Shown: piece after piece, positions 1 to 6,660 of the stretch
How the letters are laid out: each line of letters starts with the position of its first letter
Numbering within the stretch: the first letter of the stretch is position 1
NCBI GenBank assembly: GCA_900553405.1
Contig: USDF01000023.1
Span: 1 to 26,038, forward strand
Source: an uncultured Clostridium sp.
GTDB taxonomy: Bacteria; Bacillota; Clostridia; TANB77; CAG-508
Length of the DNA stretch: 26,038 bases
Reading direction: 5' to 3'
The notes under the pieces: model-generated
What the model saw: the letters and a program-made list of their open reading frames with translations, nothing else
What the model was told of the DNA's origin: nothing
The model's database searches: none
Translations under genes and position numbers: made by a program

Positions 1-21
1 GAAAAGCGAGAAAGGAGCAGT

Positions 22-162
22 TTATGCCGAGACCAGTAAAATGCAGAAAAGTCTGCCATTTCCCCAATGTTTTAGAATTTCGGCAATACCACTCATACTA
101 ACACCGCCGATACCTATCATATAAATATGTTTATATTTTCTTAAATTTTCTATATTTGCCAA
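22..162 (-). pseudogene. murC: MurC (UDP-N-acetylmuramate--L-alanine ligase), N-terminal fragment
   Basis: On the minus strand a TTG start at 162-160, with GGAG eight bases upstream, begins MANIENLRKYKHIYMIGIGG and continues VSMSGIAEILKHWG. This is the nucleotide-binding N-terminus of MurC, the cytoplasmic enzyme that adds L-Ala to UDP-MurNAc in peptidoglycan synthesis. MurC-like sequence stops near base 61; the following residues do not resemble MurC and a stop comes at 24-22. A murC next to purR/spoVG is a familiar clostridial arrangement, so this end looks native and the DUF134 piece looks foreign. The gene is truncated here by rearrangement or assembly. Confidence 0.7.
24..101 (+). pseudogene. 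DUF134-family protein, N-terminal fragment
   Basis: An ATG with a good AAAGGAG site eight bases upstream opens a 25-codon frame. It begins MPRPVKCRKVCHFPN and keeps a P-x4-F spacing, which matches the start of DUF134 proteins (small putative DNA-binding proteins, function not established). The frame ends at codon 26, whereas the family is roughly 100 aa or more, so this is a remnant. Homology seems to run to the Phe codon at 78-80; after that the bases read as murC on the other strand. The family call rests on memory of its N-terminal pattern only. Confidence 0.5.
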
Positions 163-332
163 TTTAAGCACTCCTTTTAATTATATCGTTCATTTCATTG
201 AATTATATAATTTTTTTATGTATTTTTCAATATATTTTGAAAAACTTCTAATGTATATTATGTATTTTTTTATAAAAAGTGAGAATACTAATAAAATAAA
301 AAATATTTTTTCTTAAATTTGTAAAAAAGAGA

Positions 333-357
333 AGGAAAAAATATTTTTTTGACGAAT
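333..357 (+). promoter_or_regulatory. SigH-like promoter of spoVG
   Basis: AGGAAAA at 333-339 and GAAT at 354-357 are separated by 17 nt counted from AGGA to GAAT. This fits the SigH pattern (AGGAWWW and RNNGAAT boxes) and, from memory, the spacing of the B. subtilis spoVG promoter. A TTGACG at 349-354 has no convincing -10 partner, so I prefer SigH. The 163-332 stretch upstream is very AT-rich and holds nothing else that I can name beyond the murC ribosome binding site. Confidence 0.5.
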
Positions 358-364
358 AATATTA

Positions 365-387
365 TTGTACATAGGAAAAGTGTACAA
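365..387. repeat. Inverted repeat at the spoVG transcript start
   Basis: TTGTACA (365-371) and TGTACAA (381-387) form perfect 7-bp arms around a 9-nt centre, just after the predicted SigH -10 box and 16 nt before the spoVG ribosome binding site. It could be an operator for a dimeric repressor or a 5'-end hairpin of the mRNA. Function is unknown. Confidence 0.4.
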
Positions 388-417
388 ATATAAAAACAGT
401 AGAAAGAGGTGCTCAAT

Positions 418-699
418 ATGCAAATTACAGATGTACGTTTAAGAAAAGTAAATTCAGAAAACAGAATGAAAGCTGTTGCTTCTGTAACATTCGATAATGA
501 ATTCGCAGTACACGACATTAAAGTTATCGAAAGCCAAAATGGATTATTCATTGCTATGCCAAGCAGAAAAACTCCAAACGGAGAATTCAAGGATATAGCT
601 CATCCAATCAACGCTGAAACAAGAGAGAAAATTCAAAAAGCTATATTAGAAGCTTATGAAGCTCCAGAAACTGAAGAAACTTCAGAATCAGCAGAATAA
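418..699 (+). CDS. spoVG: SpoVG, septation regulator / nucleic-acid-binding protein
   Basis: The protein has 93 aa and begins MQITDVRLRKVNSENRMKAV, with the SpoVG signatures FDNEFAVHDIKVI and MPSRKTPNGEFKDIAHPIN; the acidic tail (EAPETEETSESAE) is also typical. SpoVG is a small DNA/RNA-binding regulator that affects asymmetric septation, spore cortex formation and, in other Bacillota, virulence genes. The ATG at 418 is chosen over the in-frame GTG at 409 because the latter lies inside the ribosome binding site AAAGAGGTG. It is a single-gene unit with a SigH-like promoter and a terminator ten bases after the stop. Confidence 0.96.
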   Translation: MQITDVRLRKVNSENRMKAVASVTFDNEFAVHDIKVIESQNGLFIAMPSRKTPNGEFKDIAHPINAETREKIQKAILEAYEAPETEETSESAE

Positions 700-708
700 T
701 ATAAAAGT

Positions 709-740
709 AAAAAAACTTCATTCTTAGAATGAAGTTTTTT
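709..740. terminator. Bidirectional terminator between spoVG and pepV
   Basis: ACTTCATTC and GAATGAAGT pair perfectly around a TTA loop, with an A run on the 5' side and a run of six T on the 3' side. It therefore serves spoVG on the + strand and, about 40 nt beyond its stop, the convergent pepV gene on the - strand. Confidence 0.9.
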
Positions 741-781
741 GAATATTAGGAAAATTTTCTAAGTAGGAGGAATTTCTGTAT

Positions 782-2221
782 CTATTTCATCAATTCATAA
801 ATTGCATTTGCGTAAATATTAGTAGCTAACATTAACTTATCAATATCAATAAACTCGTCAGCTTGATGACACATATCTTTATCACCTGGAAAATTCATGC
901 CAAAACAAACAAAATTATCAAATGCTCTTGCATAAGTAGCTCCACCAATTGCTATAGGTTCAAAATTGGTTCCACAAGTTTCATTAAATATTTTACATAG
1001 TTTTTGTACGAGTTCACTTTTTTTATCTATAAATAGTGAAGGTTGAATACGTCCTAAAGTAACTTGATTTGGGAATTTTTTTTCAAAGACTTCAACTATT
1101 TCATCTGGAGTTTTAGAAACAGGAACTCTTAAATTAATGCCTATATATACTTTGCCATCTTCAATATATAATCTAGAAGTATTTAAAGTAAGAGCTCCAG
1201 ACTCATCAGTAATATTTAAATTCAAATTTGTACCTGTGTAGTCGTCACCAATTAATTCACTAAAGTTTTTAAAAAGTGGAAAACTCATATTAAAATTCTT
1301 AAACAAATCATTTAAAATAATAATTAATTTAGTAATAGCGTTATTACCAAGTTCTGGGTGGGCACTATGTGAAGCTTTTCCGTAAGAACTTAGTTTTATA
1401 TGATAATCGTCTATTTTATATAAATCTATTTCATAAGAATATTTATTAATTAAATTCTTACATATATTAATGATATTTGTTGTTATTTGAGAGCTTTTGG
1501 TTTTTAAAATTGCAGAACAAAACTTAGGAACTACATTGATTGCATTTTGCATACAATCCAGATTTTCTATTGTAATAGGAGTAGTAGATATATACATTCT
1601 ATTTTTCATGTTATATGTAATATCAGAAAGTTCTTCAGATAAAAATAAAGATATAACAGATTTTTCGGCATAAATACAAGGAAAATCTGCATCTGGACTA
1701 AAACCTAAAGAAGGTATTTCTTCGTGAGTTTTATAATATTCTATACATTTCCAGTCTTTTTCTTCGTTTAGACCTACAATTAATCTTACTCTTTTATTTA
1801 ATATAATATTATTTTCATTTAAATAATCCATAACAGCTTTCATTGCATAAAGGCTTGAAACAACAGGACCTTTGTCATCTATTGCACCTCTACCATATAT
1901 TCGGTTATCTGCAAGTGTAGGAACAAAAGGGGAATATTTCCAATCTTCTTTTTTTGCAGGTACAACATCTAAATGCCCAACAATACCTATTAAATCTTCA
2001 CCTTCTCCAAATTCTGCCCATCCACAATAACCATCTACATTTTTTGTTCTAAAACCTAAAGAACTTGCTAAATGCAAAAAATGCTTTAAACAATCACTAC
2101 AATCTTTTCCAAAAGGAAAAGGAGAGTTTGTTTCTTCTACGGAAATACTCGGAAATGTTATAAGATCACAAATATTTCCTACAATATTTTGCTTATTATC
2201 TAAAACATATTTTTTAAACAT
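782..2221 (-). CDS. pepV: M20 family dipeptidase, PepV type
   Basis: The 479-aa protein carries the PepV metallopeptidase plan: IVGHLDVVPA (H83, D85), GAIDDKGP (D115-D116), the glutamate pair at E153-E154 in NEEKDWKCIEYY, SPDADFP (D177), a lid domain around residues 190-320 and a C-terminal GGATYARAF...MCHQADEFI block with the last metal-ligand His. Several positions coincide with those recalled for Lactobacillus PepV. It hydrolyses dipeptides in the cytoplasm using two zinc ions, recycling amino acids. An AGGAGG site lies six bases before the ATG. The gene is monocistronic, convergent with spoVG, and all key residues are present. No clear promoter was seen in 2222-2316. Confidence 0.92.
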   Translation of the reverse strand: MFKKYVLDNKQNIVGNICDLITFPSISVEETNSPFPFGKDCSDCLKHFLHLASSLGFRTKNVDGYCGWAEFGEGEDLIGIVGHLDVVPAKKEDWKYSPFVPTLADNRIYGRGAIDDKGPVVSSLYAMKAVMDYLNENNIILNKRVRLIVGLNEEKDWKCIEYYKTHEEIPSLGFSPDADFPCIYAEKSVISLFLSEELSDITYNMKNRMYISTTPITIENLDCMQNAINVVPKFCSAILKTKSSQITTNIINICKNLINKYSYEIDLYKIDDYHIKLSSYGKASHSAHPELGNNAITKLIIILNDLFKNFNMSFPLFKNFSELIGDDYTGTNLNLNITDESGALTLNTSRLYIEDGKVYIGINLRVPVSKTPDEIVEVFEKKFPNQVTLGRIQPSLFIDKKSELVQKLCKIFNETCGTNFEPIAIGGATYARAFDNFVCFGMNFPGDKDMCHQADEFIDIDKLMLATNIYANAIYELMK

Positions 2222-2311
2222 ATTAATACCTCCTATAATAATAATATTATTAATGTTAAAAATTATGAATAAAATAATAGAAATTGATATATTTTAGATA
2301 TGCTTTTTTAT

Positions 2312-2342
2312 AATAAAAACCCGACCAATTTTGGTCGGGTTT
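2312..2342 (-). terminator. Terminator of the small minus-strand gene
   Basis: AAACCCGACC (2317-2326) and GGTCGGGTTT (2333-2342) pair perfectly over 10 bp with a 6-nt loop. On the minus strand the stem is followed by GTTTTTATTA, so it terminates the gene at 2359-2577 and separates it from pepV. Confidence 0.88.
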
Positions 2343-2358
2343 AGGAAATTTTGCATTC

Positions 2359-2577
2359 TTACATCCATTCATCTTGATGAGAATCAATTATTGAACTTTC
2401 AGCATCAGTTACATTATCTAAGGTAAAAATATAATATGGACCTGAAAGATAAGGTTTGAATTTGAAAGGACAATTCTTTAAAAGTGCATCATTACGATAG
2501 AAATCAAGAAAGGTTGAAAGTTTTTCCTTTAAAACTAAGATGTTACGTACGTTGTAGTTGTTTAAGTCTTTACTCAC
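2359..2577 (-). CDS. Small hypothetical protein (72 aa)
   Basis: I do not recognise this protein. The start is taken as GTG at 2577-2575 because a strong AAGGAGG lies just upstream; a longer reading to 2655 has no ribosome binding site and would contain the promoter. The sequence begins MSKDLNNYNVRNILVLKEKL and ends IDSHQDEWM, with no Cys and no hydrophobic segment long enough for a membrane helix, so it should be soluble. It has its own promoter (TTGCAT-17-TATAAT), a 6-bp leader hairpin just before the ribosome binding site and its own terminator, which argues that it is a real expressed gene. It is divergent from the S10 operon. Confidence 0.72.
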   Translation of the reverse strand: MSKDLNNYNVRNILVLKEKLSTFLDFYRNDALLKNCPFKFKPYLSGPYYIFTLDNVTDAESSIIDSHQDEWM

Positions 2578-2591
2578 TGATAATTTCCTCC

Positions 2592-2619
2592 TTAAATTAT
2601 AGACTTTTTGTCTATTACT
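2592..2619 (-). promoter_or_regulatory. Leader hairpin of the small minus-strand gene
   Basis: On the minus strand ATAGAC-AAAAA-GTCTAT forms a perfect 6-bp hairpin a few bases before the AAGGAGG site of the 72-aa gene. It may affect ribosome access or message stability; the role is unknown. Confidence 0.4.
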
Positions 2620-2626
2620 AAAATTT

Positions 2627-2655
2627 ATTATACTATAAAATAAAAAAAAATGCAA
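2627..2655 (-). promoter_or_regulatory. Sigma-A promoter of the small minus-strand gene
   Basis: Read on the minus strand, TTGCAT (2655-2650) and TATAAT (2632-2627) are separated by exactly 17 bp. The predicted start site is about 45 nt before the GTG. This promoter is divergent from, and about 30 bp away from, the S10 promoter. Confidence 0.8.
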
Positions 2656-2683
2656 ATTTTATGAAAAATAGTAAATAAATGCC

Positions 2684-2712
2684 TTGACTTTTACGGGAAT
2701 CCGTTGTATACT
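2684..2712 (+). promoter_or_regulatory. Main sigma-A promoter of the ribosomal-protein operon
   Basis: TTGACT (2684-2689) and TATACT (2707-2712) have a 17-bp spacer and TG just before the -10 box. The spacer holds ACGG-GAAT-CCGT, a short imperfect palindrome. Transcription should start near 2719, leaving a leader of about 238 nt before rpsJ. Confidence 0.88.
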
Positions 2713-2787
2713 AAATAGGCATGTAATAAAAGCGATGAAGTAGAATGTGGCTACATCCTAACGTTGCGTAGGGTGGAGGGAACTTCT

Positions 2788-2808
2788 ATGGAGTATGTCA
2801 TGGCTTAG
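2788..2808 (+). CDS. Possible leader peptide MEYVMA
   Basis: GGTGGAGGG at 2773-2780 sits seven bases before ATG-GAG-TAT-GTC-ATG-GCT-TAG. The spacing is ideal for initiation and the frame lies 40 nt before the attenuator-like hairpin, where a translating ribosome could affect folding. A frame this short can occur by chance, and GGTGGAGGG could instead be conserved RNA structure, so confidence is low. Confidence 0.3.
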   Translation: MEYVMA

Positions 2809-2847
2809 ACCAGGCGGTAAGTTTTATAAAATAATAAAAGCACTTAT

Positions 2848-2877
2848 CCCAAGATTTTCATGCAATCATTGGGTTTT
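2848..2877 (+). terminator. Attenuator-like hairpin in the S10 leader
   Basis: CCCAA-GATT (2848-2856) pairs with AATC-A-TTGGG (2864-2873) as a 9-bp stem with one bulged A, followed directly by TTTTATA. This is the form of a modest intrinsic terminator inside the leader, upstream of the first gene. Confidence 0.5.
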
Positions 2878-2956
2878 ATATTGGTAATAAAAGAAACACC
2901 AGGGTGCGTTTAAAACTTCCGACCAACAATTTTAATTTTAAGGAGGGAAATTGAAA

Positions 2957-3283
2957 ATGGCAACATCAAACAAAGTAGGAAGTGAGAAAATGAGAATAAG
3001 ACTAAAAGCTTATGATCACGTACTATTAGAAAAGTCTGCTGAACAAATAGTAGAAACTGCTAAAAGAACAGGAGCAAAAGTTTCAGGACCTATTCCATTA
3101 CCAACACAAAAAGAAATCGTTACAATCTTACGTTCTCCACACAAACACAAAGATTCAAGAGAACAATTTGAAATGAGAACACATAAAAGAGTAATCGACA
3201 TTCTTTACCCAACACAAAAAACAGTTGATAGTTTAATGAAAATTGATTTACCAGCTGGTGTTGATATCGAAATCAAATTATAA
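2957..3283 (+). CDS. rpsJ: 30S ribosomal protein S10 (NusE)
   Basis: 108 aa with the S10 core MRIRLKAYDHVLLEKSAE, SGPIPLPT and HKRVIDILYPTQKTVDSLMK, ending DIEIKL. S10 sits in the 30S head and, as NusE, also binds NusB in antitermination complexes. The ATG at 2957 lies nine bases after AGGAGGG; an in-frame TTG at 2951 is too close to that site. First gene of the operon. The N-terminal extension (MATSNKVGSEK) is a few residues longer than common forms. Confidence 0.97.
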   Translation: MATSNKVGSEKMRIRLKAYDHVLLEKSAEQIVETAKRTGAKVSGPIPLPTQKEIVTILRSPHKHKDSREQFEMRTHKRVIDILYPTQKTVDSLMKIDLPAGVDIEIKL

Positions 3284-3349
3284 TTTTATTACTTTATTAA
3301 AGTAAACAACAAAACCAAGCTGATAACAATGAAATGTTATTAGAAAAGA

Positions 3350-3460
3350 ATTTAAAACAAGTATTACGAGGCAAAATTTGATAAAAAAGCGGAGTATACT
3401 AATTGCATATGAGCATTTTGAAGAAAATTTTAACGAAGTAAGACGTAGTTTAAAATACTT
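3350..3460 (+). repeat. Family I structured repeat, copy 1 (rpsJ-rplC)
   Basis: Outer arms TTT-A-AAAC / GTTT-A-AAA keep a single A-A mismatch; then TTAC (3364-3367) / GTAA (near 3438-3441); then AAAATTT / AAATTTT; then an imperfect apical hairpin GTATAC / GCATAT. The 3' strand has the family motif ACGAAGTAAGACGTAG. The element lies in a 214-nt gap, 30 nt before the rplC ribosome binding site. It is the most diverged of the four copies. Confidence 0.55.
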
Positions 3461-3497
3461 TTCGGAAAATCAGCCAATAGTTAGGAGGAAATAAAAA

Positions 3498-4127
3498 ATG
3501 AAAAAAACAATTATAGGAAAGAAAATTGGAATGACACAAATATTTGATGAAGAAGGAAAAGTTATTCCAGTTACAGTTATTGAAGCAGGACCTTGTGTAA
3601 TAGCACAAGTAAAATCAGTTGAAACTGATGGTTACAATGCTATCCAATTAGGTTTTGGAGATGTAAAAGAAAGCAAAGTAAATAAACCAGAAAAAGGACA
3701 CTTTGCAAAAGCTAGTATAACAGCTAAAAAACATTTAAGAGAATTTAGAGTAGACGAAGTAGAAAGCTATAAAGTAGGAGACGAAATAAAAGCTGATACT
3801 TTCGTAAAGGGAGACAAAATTGATGTTCAAGGCACATCTAAAGGAAAAGGTTTCCAAGGTGTTATCAAACGTCATGGACAAAGTCGTGGACCAATGGGAC
3901 ATGGTTCTATGTATCATAGAAGACCAGGTTCAATGGGACCAACATCAACTCCAGGTAGAGTATTTAAAGGTAAAAAATTACCAGGACATATGGGAGTTCA
4001 AACTATTACAATTCAAAACTTAGATGTTGTAGCAGTTGATATGGACAAAAACGTAATTTTAGTAAAAGGTAGTGTTCCAGGAGTTAAAGGTGCTATCTTA
4101 AAAATAAAAACAAGTGTAAAAGCATAA
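3498..4127 (+). CDS. rplC: 50S ribosomal protein L3
   Basis: 209 aa beginning MKKTIIGKKIGMTQIFDEEG, with KGKGFQGVIKRHGQSRGPMGHGS and the conserved RPGSMGPTSTPGRVFKGKKLPGHMG loop. L3 is an early assembly protein whose loop reaches toward the peptidyl-transferase centre. The Gln in GHGQSRGPMGHG-type loops is the residue that PrmB methylates in proteobacteria. TTAGGAGG lies eight bases before the ATG. Length and motifs are normal. Confidence 0.98.
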   Translation: MKKTIIGKKIGMTQIFDEEGKVIPVTVIEAGPCVIAQVKSVETDGYNAIQLGFGDVKESKVNKPEKGHFAKASITAKKHLREFRVDEVESYKVGDEIKADTFVKGDKIDVQGTSKGKGFQGVIKRHGQSRGPMGHGSMYHRRPGSMGPTSTPGRVFKGKKLPGHMGVQTITIQNLDVVAVDMDKNVILVKGSVPGVKGAILKIKTSVKA

Positions 4128-4146
4128 GGAAGGAGGAGAATGAAGA

Positions 4147-4770
4147 ATGCCTAAAATAGACGTATATAGTATAGAAGGAAAGAAAGTTCAAGAAATTGAA
4201 TTAAAAGATGAAATCTTTGGAATAGTACCAAATGAAGCAGTAGTACATAGCGTACTTGTAAACTTCTTAGCAAATCAAAGACAAGGTACACAAAATACAA
4301 AAACAAGATCAGAAGTTCGTGGTGGTGGAAGAAAACCATGGAGACAAAAAGGAACAGGTAGAGCAAGACAAGGTTCTATAAGAGCTCCACAATGGATTAA
4401 AGGTGGTATAGCTTTAGGACCAAAACCACGTTCATACTACTACACAGTTAATAAGAAAGAAAAACAATTAGCTGTTAAATCAGTTTTAAGTTCAAAAGTA
4501 TTAGAAAATACATTAGTAGTTGTAGATTCACTAGATATGAAAGAAATTAAAACTAAAGAAATGGTAAAAGTTTTAAATAACTTAAAAGTAGAAGGAAAAA
4601 CATTAATGTTATTAGCAGACAAAAACGAAAACGTTCAAAAATCTGCAAGAAACATTGAAGGAGTTAAAACTACATTAGTAAATACAATAAACGTATATGA
4701 TTTATTAAAATACAAAAATTTAGTTGTAACTCTAGACACTGTTAAAAAATTAGAGGAGGTGTATGCATAA
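4147..4770 (+). CDS. rplD: 50S ribosomal protein L4
   Basis: 207 aa beginning MPKIDVYSIEGKKVQEIELKDEIFG. The extended loop that lines the exit tunnel is present (GTQNTKTRSEVRGGGRKPWRQKGTGRARQGS IRAPQW, residues about 47-83). L4 is an early 50S assembly protein and, in enterobacteria, the autogenous repressor of the S10 operon. It follows rplC after 19 nt with an AAGGAGGAG site, and its TAA overlaps the next ATG by one base (ATAATG). Confidence 0.98.
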   Translation: MPKIDVYSIEGKKVQEIELKDEIFGIVPNEAVVHSVLVNFLANQRQGTQNTKTRSEVRGGGRKPWRQKGTGRARQGSIRAPQWIKGGIALGPKPRSYYYTVNKKEKQLAVKSVLSSKVLENTLVVVDSLDMKEIKTKEMVKVLNNLKVEGKTLMLLADKNENVQKSARNIEGVKTTLVNTINVYDLLKYKNLVVTLDTVKKLEEVYA

Positions 4771-5117
4771 TGAGACCAGAAGATATTATTATTGCACCTG
4801 TTATAACAGAAAAAAGTAATGAGGCAATAGCAGAAGGTAAATATACTTTCAAAGTAAACAAAAAAGCAACAAAAGTTGATATTGCAAACGCAGTAGAAAA
4901 ACTATTTGAAGTTAAAGTATTAAATGTAAATACAGTTACTGTAAAAGGTAAAACAAAAAGAGTAGGAAGATATGAAGGAAAAACTTCAGATTGGAAAAAA
5001 GCTATCGTAACAATAGATACAAATCCAGAAGACAAAACATATCTTGCAAAAGGCGGAAAAGCTACAAAAATGTCTAAGAAATATAAAGATTCTATAGATG
5101 AATTTATGGGAGCTTAG
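4770..5117 (+). CDS. rplW: 50S ribosomal protein L23
   Basis: 115 aa beginning MRPEDIIIAPVITEKSNEAIAEGKYTF, with the VEKLFEVKVLNVNTV and GRYEGKTSDWKKAIVTI blocks. L23 lies at the exit of the peptide tunnel and docks trigger factor and SRP. Translation is coupled to rplD through ATAATG, with a GAGGAGGTG site inside rplD. The C-terminal tail of about 20 residues (AKGGKATKMSKKYKDSIDEFMGA) is longer than in many relatives. Confidence 0.97.
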   Translation: MRPEDIIIAPVITEKSNEAIAEGKYTFKVNKKATKVDIANAVEKLFEVKVLNVNTVTVKGKTKRVGRYEGKTSDWKKAIVTIDTNPEDKTYLAKGGKATKMSKKYKDSIDEFMGA

Positions 5118-5285
5118 GCTGAATAAATAAAAATCAGCATCTTGCATCGTTGAATTTTAATTTATTCAATAAGGTAGTATTTAATATTAATTAAAAGTAT
5201 CGAGAAATAACTCGGATAATAAAAAATATCTGCTAATGCGGGGCAGGAAAAGAAAGCCGTAAATAAAAATAGAAAGTAGAGAAAC
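5118..5285 (+). other. Hairpin-rich spacer between rplW and rplB
   Basis: This junction is normally a few tens of bases. Here it starts with four small hairpins: GCTGA/TCAGC (5118-5138), TTGAAT/ATTCAA (5150-5172), TATCGAG/CTCG-G-ATA (near 5189-5208) and CTGC/GCAG (near 5231-5248). None has a T run. They are followed by a family I repeat. No gene is seen. Confidence 0.5.
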
Positions 5286-5393
5286 AATCAAAAGCAAGTA
5301 TTGCTAGGAAGATGAGAAAATATTTTTAAGACTATACATATGTATGTCGAAAAAATATTTGCGAAATCTGACAACGCAAGACGAAGATTTTCA
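5286..5393 (+). repeat. Family I structured repeat, copy 2 (rplW-rplB)
   Basis: Outer arms AAT-C-AAAA / TTTT-C-ATT with one C-C mismatch; TTGC (5301-5304) / GCAA (5376-5379), which replaces the TTAC/GTAA pair of other copies with a compensated pair; AAATATTTTT / AAAAATATTT (10 bp); apical GAC-TATACAT / ATGTAT-GTC. The conserved strand reads TGACAACGCAAGACGAAG. It ends about 10 nt before the rplB ribosome binding site. Confidence 0.65.
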
Positions 5394-5417
5394 TTGTTTC
5401 GAGAAGGAGAGATAAAA

Positions 5418-6245
5418 ATGGGAATGAAACATTTCAGACCAACAACTCCATCACTAAGAAATATGACAGTTTCTACATTTGATGAAATTACAAAGAAAAC
5501 TCCTGAAAAATCTTTATTAACAGTAAAGAAAGAAAAAGCAGGAAGAAACTCATATGGTAGAATCACAGTTCGTCATCAAGGTGGAGGAAATAGACAAAAA
5601 TACAGAATAATTGATTTTAAAAGAAATAAAGATGATATGACAGCTACTGTAATTGGTATCGAATATGATCCAAACAGAAGTGCAAATATCGCATTAATCG
5701 AATATGAAGATGGAACAAGATCTTATATTCTAGCACCAGTAGGATTAACAGATGGTGACAAAGTAGTATCTGGACAAAAAGTTGATATTAAACCAGGTAA
5801 CTGTATGCCAATCGAATCTATACCAGTAGGTACAATGATTCACAATATCGAATTAAATCCAGGTCAAGGTGGAAAAATGGTTAGAGCAGCAGGTCAAGAA
5901 GCACAATTAATGGCTAAAGAAGGAAAATATGCTCACGTAAGACTTCCATCAGGAGAAATGAGATTAGTTATGACAAGATGTAGAGCAACTATCGGAACAG
6001 TTGGAAACACAGACCATGAAAACGTTAAATTAGGTAAAGCCGGAAGAACAAGACATATGGGTATTAGACCAACAGTTAGAGGTTCTGTAATGAACCCATG
6101 CGATCACCCTCATGGTGGTGGTGAAGGTAGAGCTCCAGTAGGTCACGCAGGACCAATGACACCTTGGGGCAAACCAGCTCTAGGATACAAGACTAGAAAG
6201 AAAAACAAAAAATCAAATAAATTTATCGTAAAGAGAAGAAAGTAA
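5418..6245 (+). CDS. rplB: 50S ribosomal protein L2
   Basis: 275 aa beginning MGMKHFRPTTPSLRNMTVSTFDEIT, with the OB/SH3 core (GRITVRHQGGGNRQKYRIIDFKR) and the C-terminal NPCDHPHGGGEGR loop containing the conserved His important for peptidyl transfer. The ATG at 5418 is preceded by GAGAAGGAGAG. The frame stays open upstream through the repeat to 5340, but that part is not L2. L2 is a core 23S-binding protein needed for subunit association. Confidence 0.98.
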   Translation: MGMKHFRPTTPSLRNMTVSTFDEITKKTPEKSLLTVKKEKAGRNSYGRITVRHQGGGNRQKYRIIDFKRNKDDMTATVIGIEYDPNRSANIALIEYEDGTRSYILAPVGLTDGDKVVSGQKVDIKPGNCMPIESIPVGTMIHNIELNPGQGGKMVRAAGQEAQLMAKEGKYAHVRLPSGEMRLVMTRCRATIGTVGNTDHENVKLGKAGRTRHMGIRPTVRGSVMNPCDHPHGGGEGRAPVGHAGPMTPWGKPALGYKTRKKNKKSNKFIVKRRK

Positions 6246-6261
6246 GGAGGGAATAAAGAAT

Positions 6262-6537
6262 ATGTCAAGATCAAGTAAAAAGACTCCATACATTGCTCCA
6301 GAATTATTAAAAAGAGTTGAAGCAATGAACGAATCAGGAGCAAAAGAAGTATTAAAAACATGGTCAAGAGCTTCTACTATATACCCTCAAATGGTAGGAC
6401 ACACAATAGCTGTTCATGATGGTAGAAAACACGTACCTGTTTATATAACAGAAGAAATGATAGGTCATAAATTAGGAGAATTTGCTCCAACAAGAACTTT
6501 TAAAGGTCATGCGGGAGAAAAAACAACTAAAAAATAA
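6262..6537 (+). CDS. rpsS: 30S ribosomal protein S19
   Basis: 91 aa with MSRSSKKTPYIAPELLKRVE, the KTWSRASTIYPQMVGHTIAVHDGRKHVPVYI core and EFAPTRTFKGHAG. S19 is a 30S head protein that pairs with S13 near the A-site finger. AAGGAGG lies 10-16 bases before the ATG, and the gap to rplB is only 16 nt. Confidence 0.97.
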   Translation: MSRSSKKTPYIAPELLKRVEAMNESGAKEVLKTWSRASTIYPQMVGHTIAVHDGRKHVPVYITEEMIGHKLGEFAPTRTFKGHAGEKTTKK

Positions 6538-6539
6538 AA

Positions 6540-6640
6540 AAAGGGATAAATAATAGATGAGCCCAGTGTGGGACATTTCTTATCCCTTCAGGAATACCTT
6601 GGGGAAAGAAGTGTCCCCGTCAGGAGCCTGAACAAGATAG
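6540..6640 (+). repeat. Family IIa structured element, copy 1 (rpsS-rplV)
   Basis: GGGACATTTCTTATCCC (6570-6586) pairs with GGGGAAAGAAGTGTCCC (6601-6617) as a 17-bp near-perfect stem, capped by AGG-AATA-CCT. A competing pairing joins AAGGGATAA (6541-6549) to TTATCCCTT (6580-6588), so two folds are mutually exclusive. The 3' part (AGGAATAC, GGGGAAAGA, GTGTCCCC, CTGAA, CAAGATAGAG) recurs before rplN. GTGTCCCC lies about 26 nt before the rplV Shine-Dalgarno sequence. Confidence 0.65.
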
Positions 6641-6660
6641 AGTTAAGGAGGAAAAATAAC

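Larger units (their letters stand above)
2719..2956 (+). promoter_or_regulatory. Long structured leader of the S10 operon
   Basis: The leader contains GAT-GTAG/CTAC-ATC near 2733-2757 and a long-range stem pairing CGG-AAGTTTTA (2815-2826, one bulged T) with TAAAACTT-CCG (2911-2921). Inside that stem sits a terminator-like hairpin. It also holds a possible 6-codon reading frame. These features fit attenuation control of the whole operon. The ligand or signal is not visible, and I do not recognise it as a named ribosomal leader class. Confidence 0.6.

Noticed and set aside
349..354. TTGACG as a sigma-A -35 box for spoVG
   Set aside because: No acceptable -10 hexamer occurs 16-18 bp downstream; the SigH-type pair fits better.
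5340..5417. Upstream extension of rplB
   Set aside because: The extra 26 codons lie in the family I repeat and are not L2-like; GAGAAGGAGAG precedes the ATG at 5418.
6568..6660. Upstream extension of rplV (start MGHFLSLQ) through the spacer
   Set aside because: It translates the family IIa hairpin, has no ribosome binding site, and a strong AAGGAGG marks the GTG at 6661.
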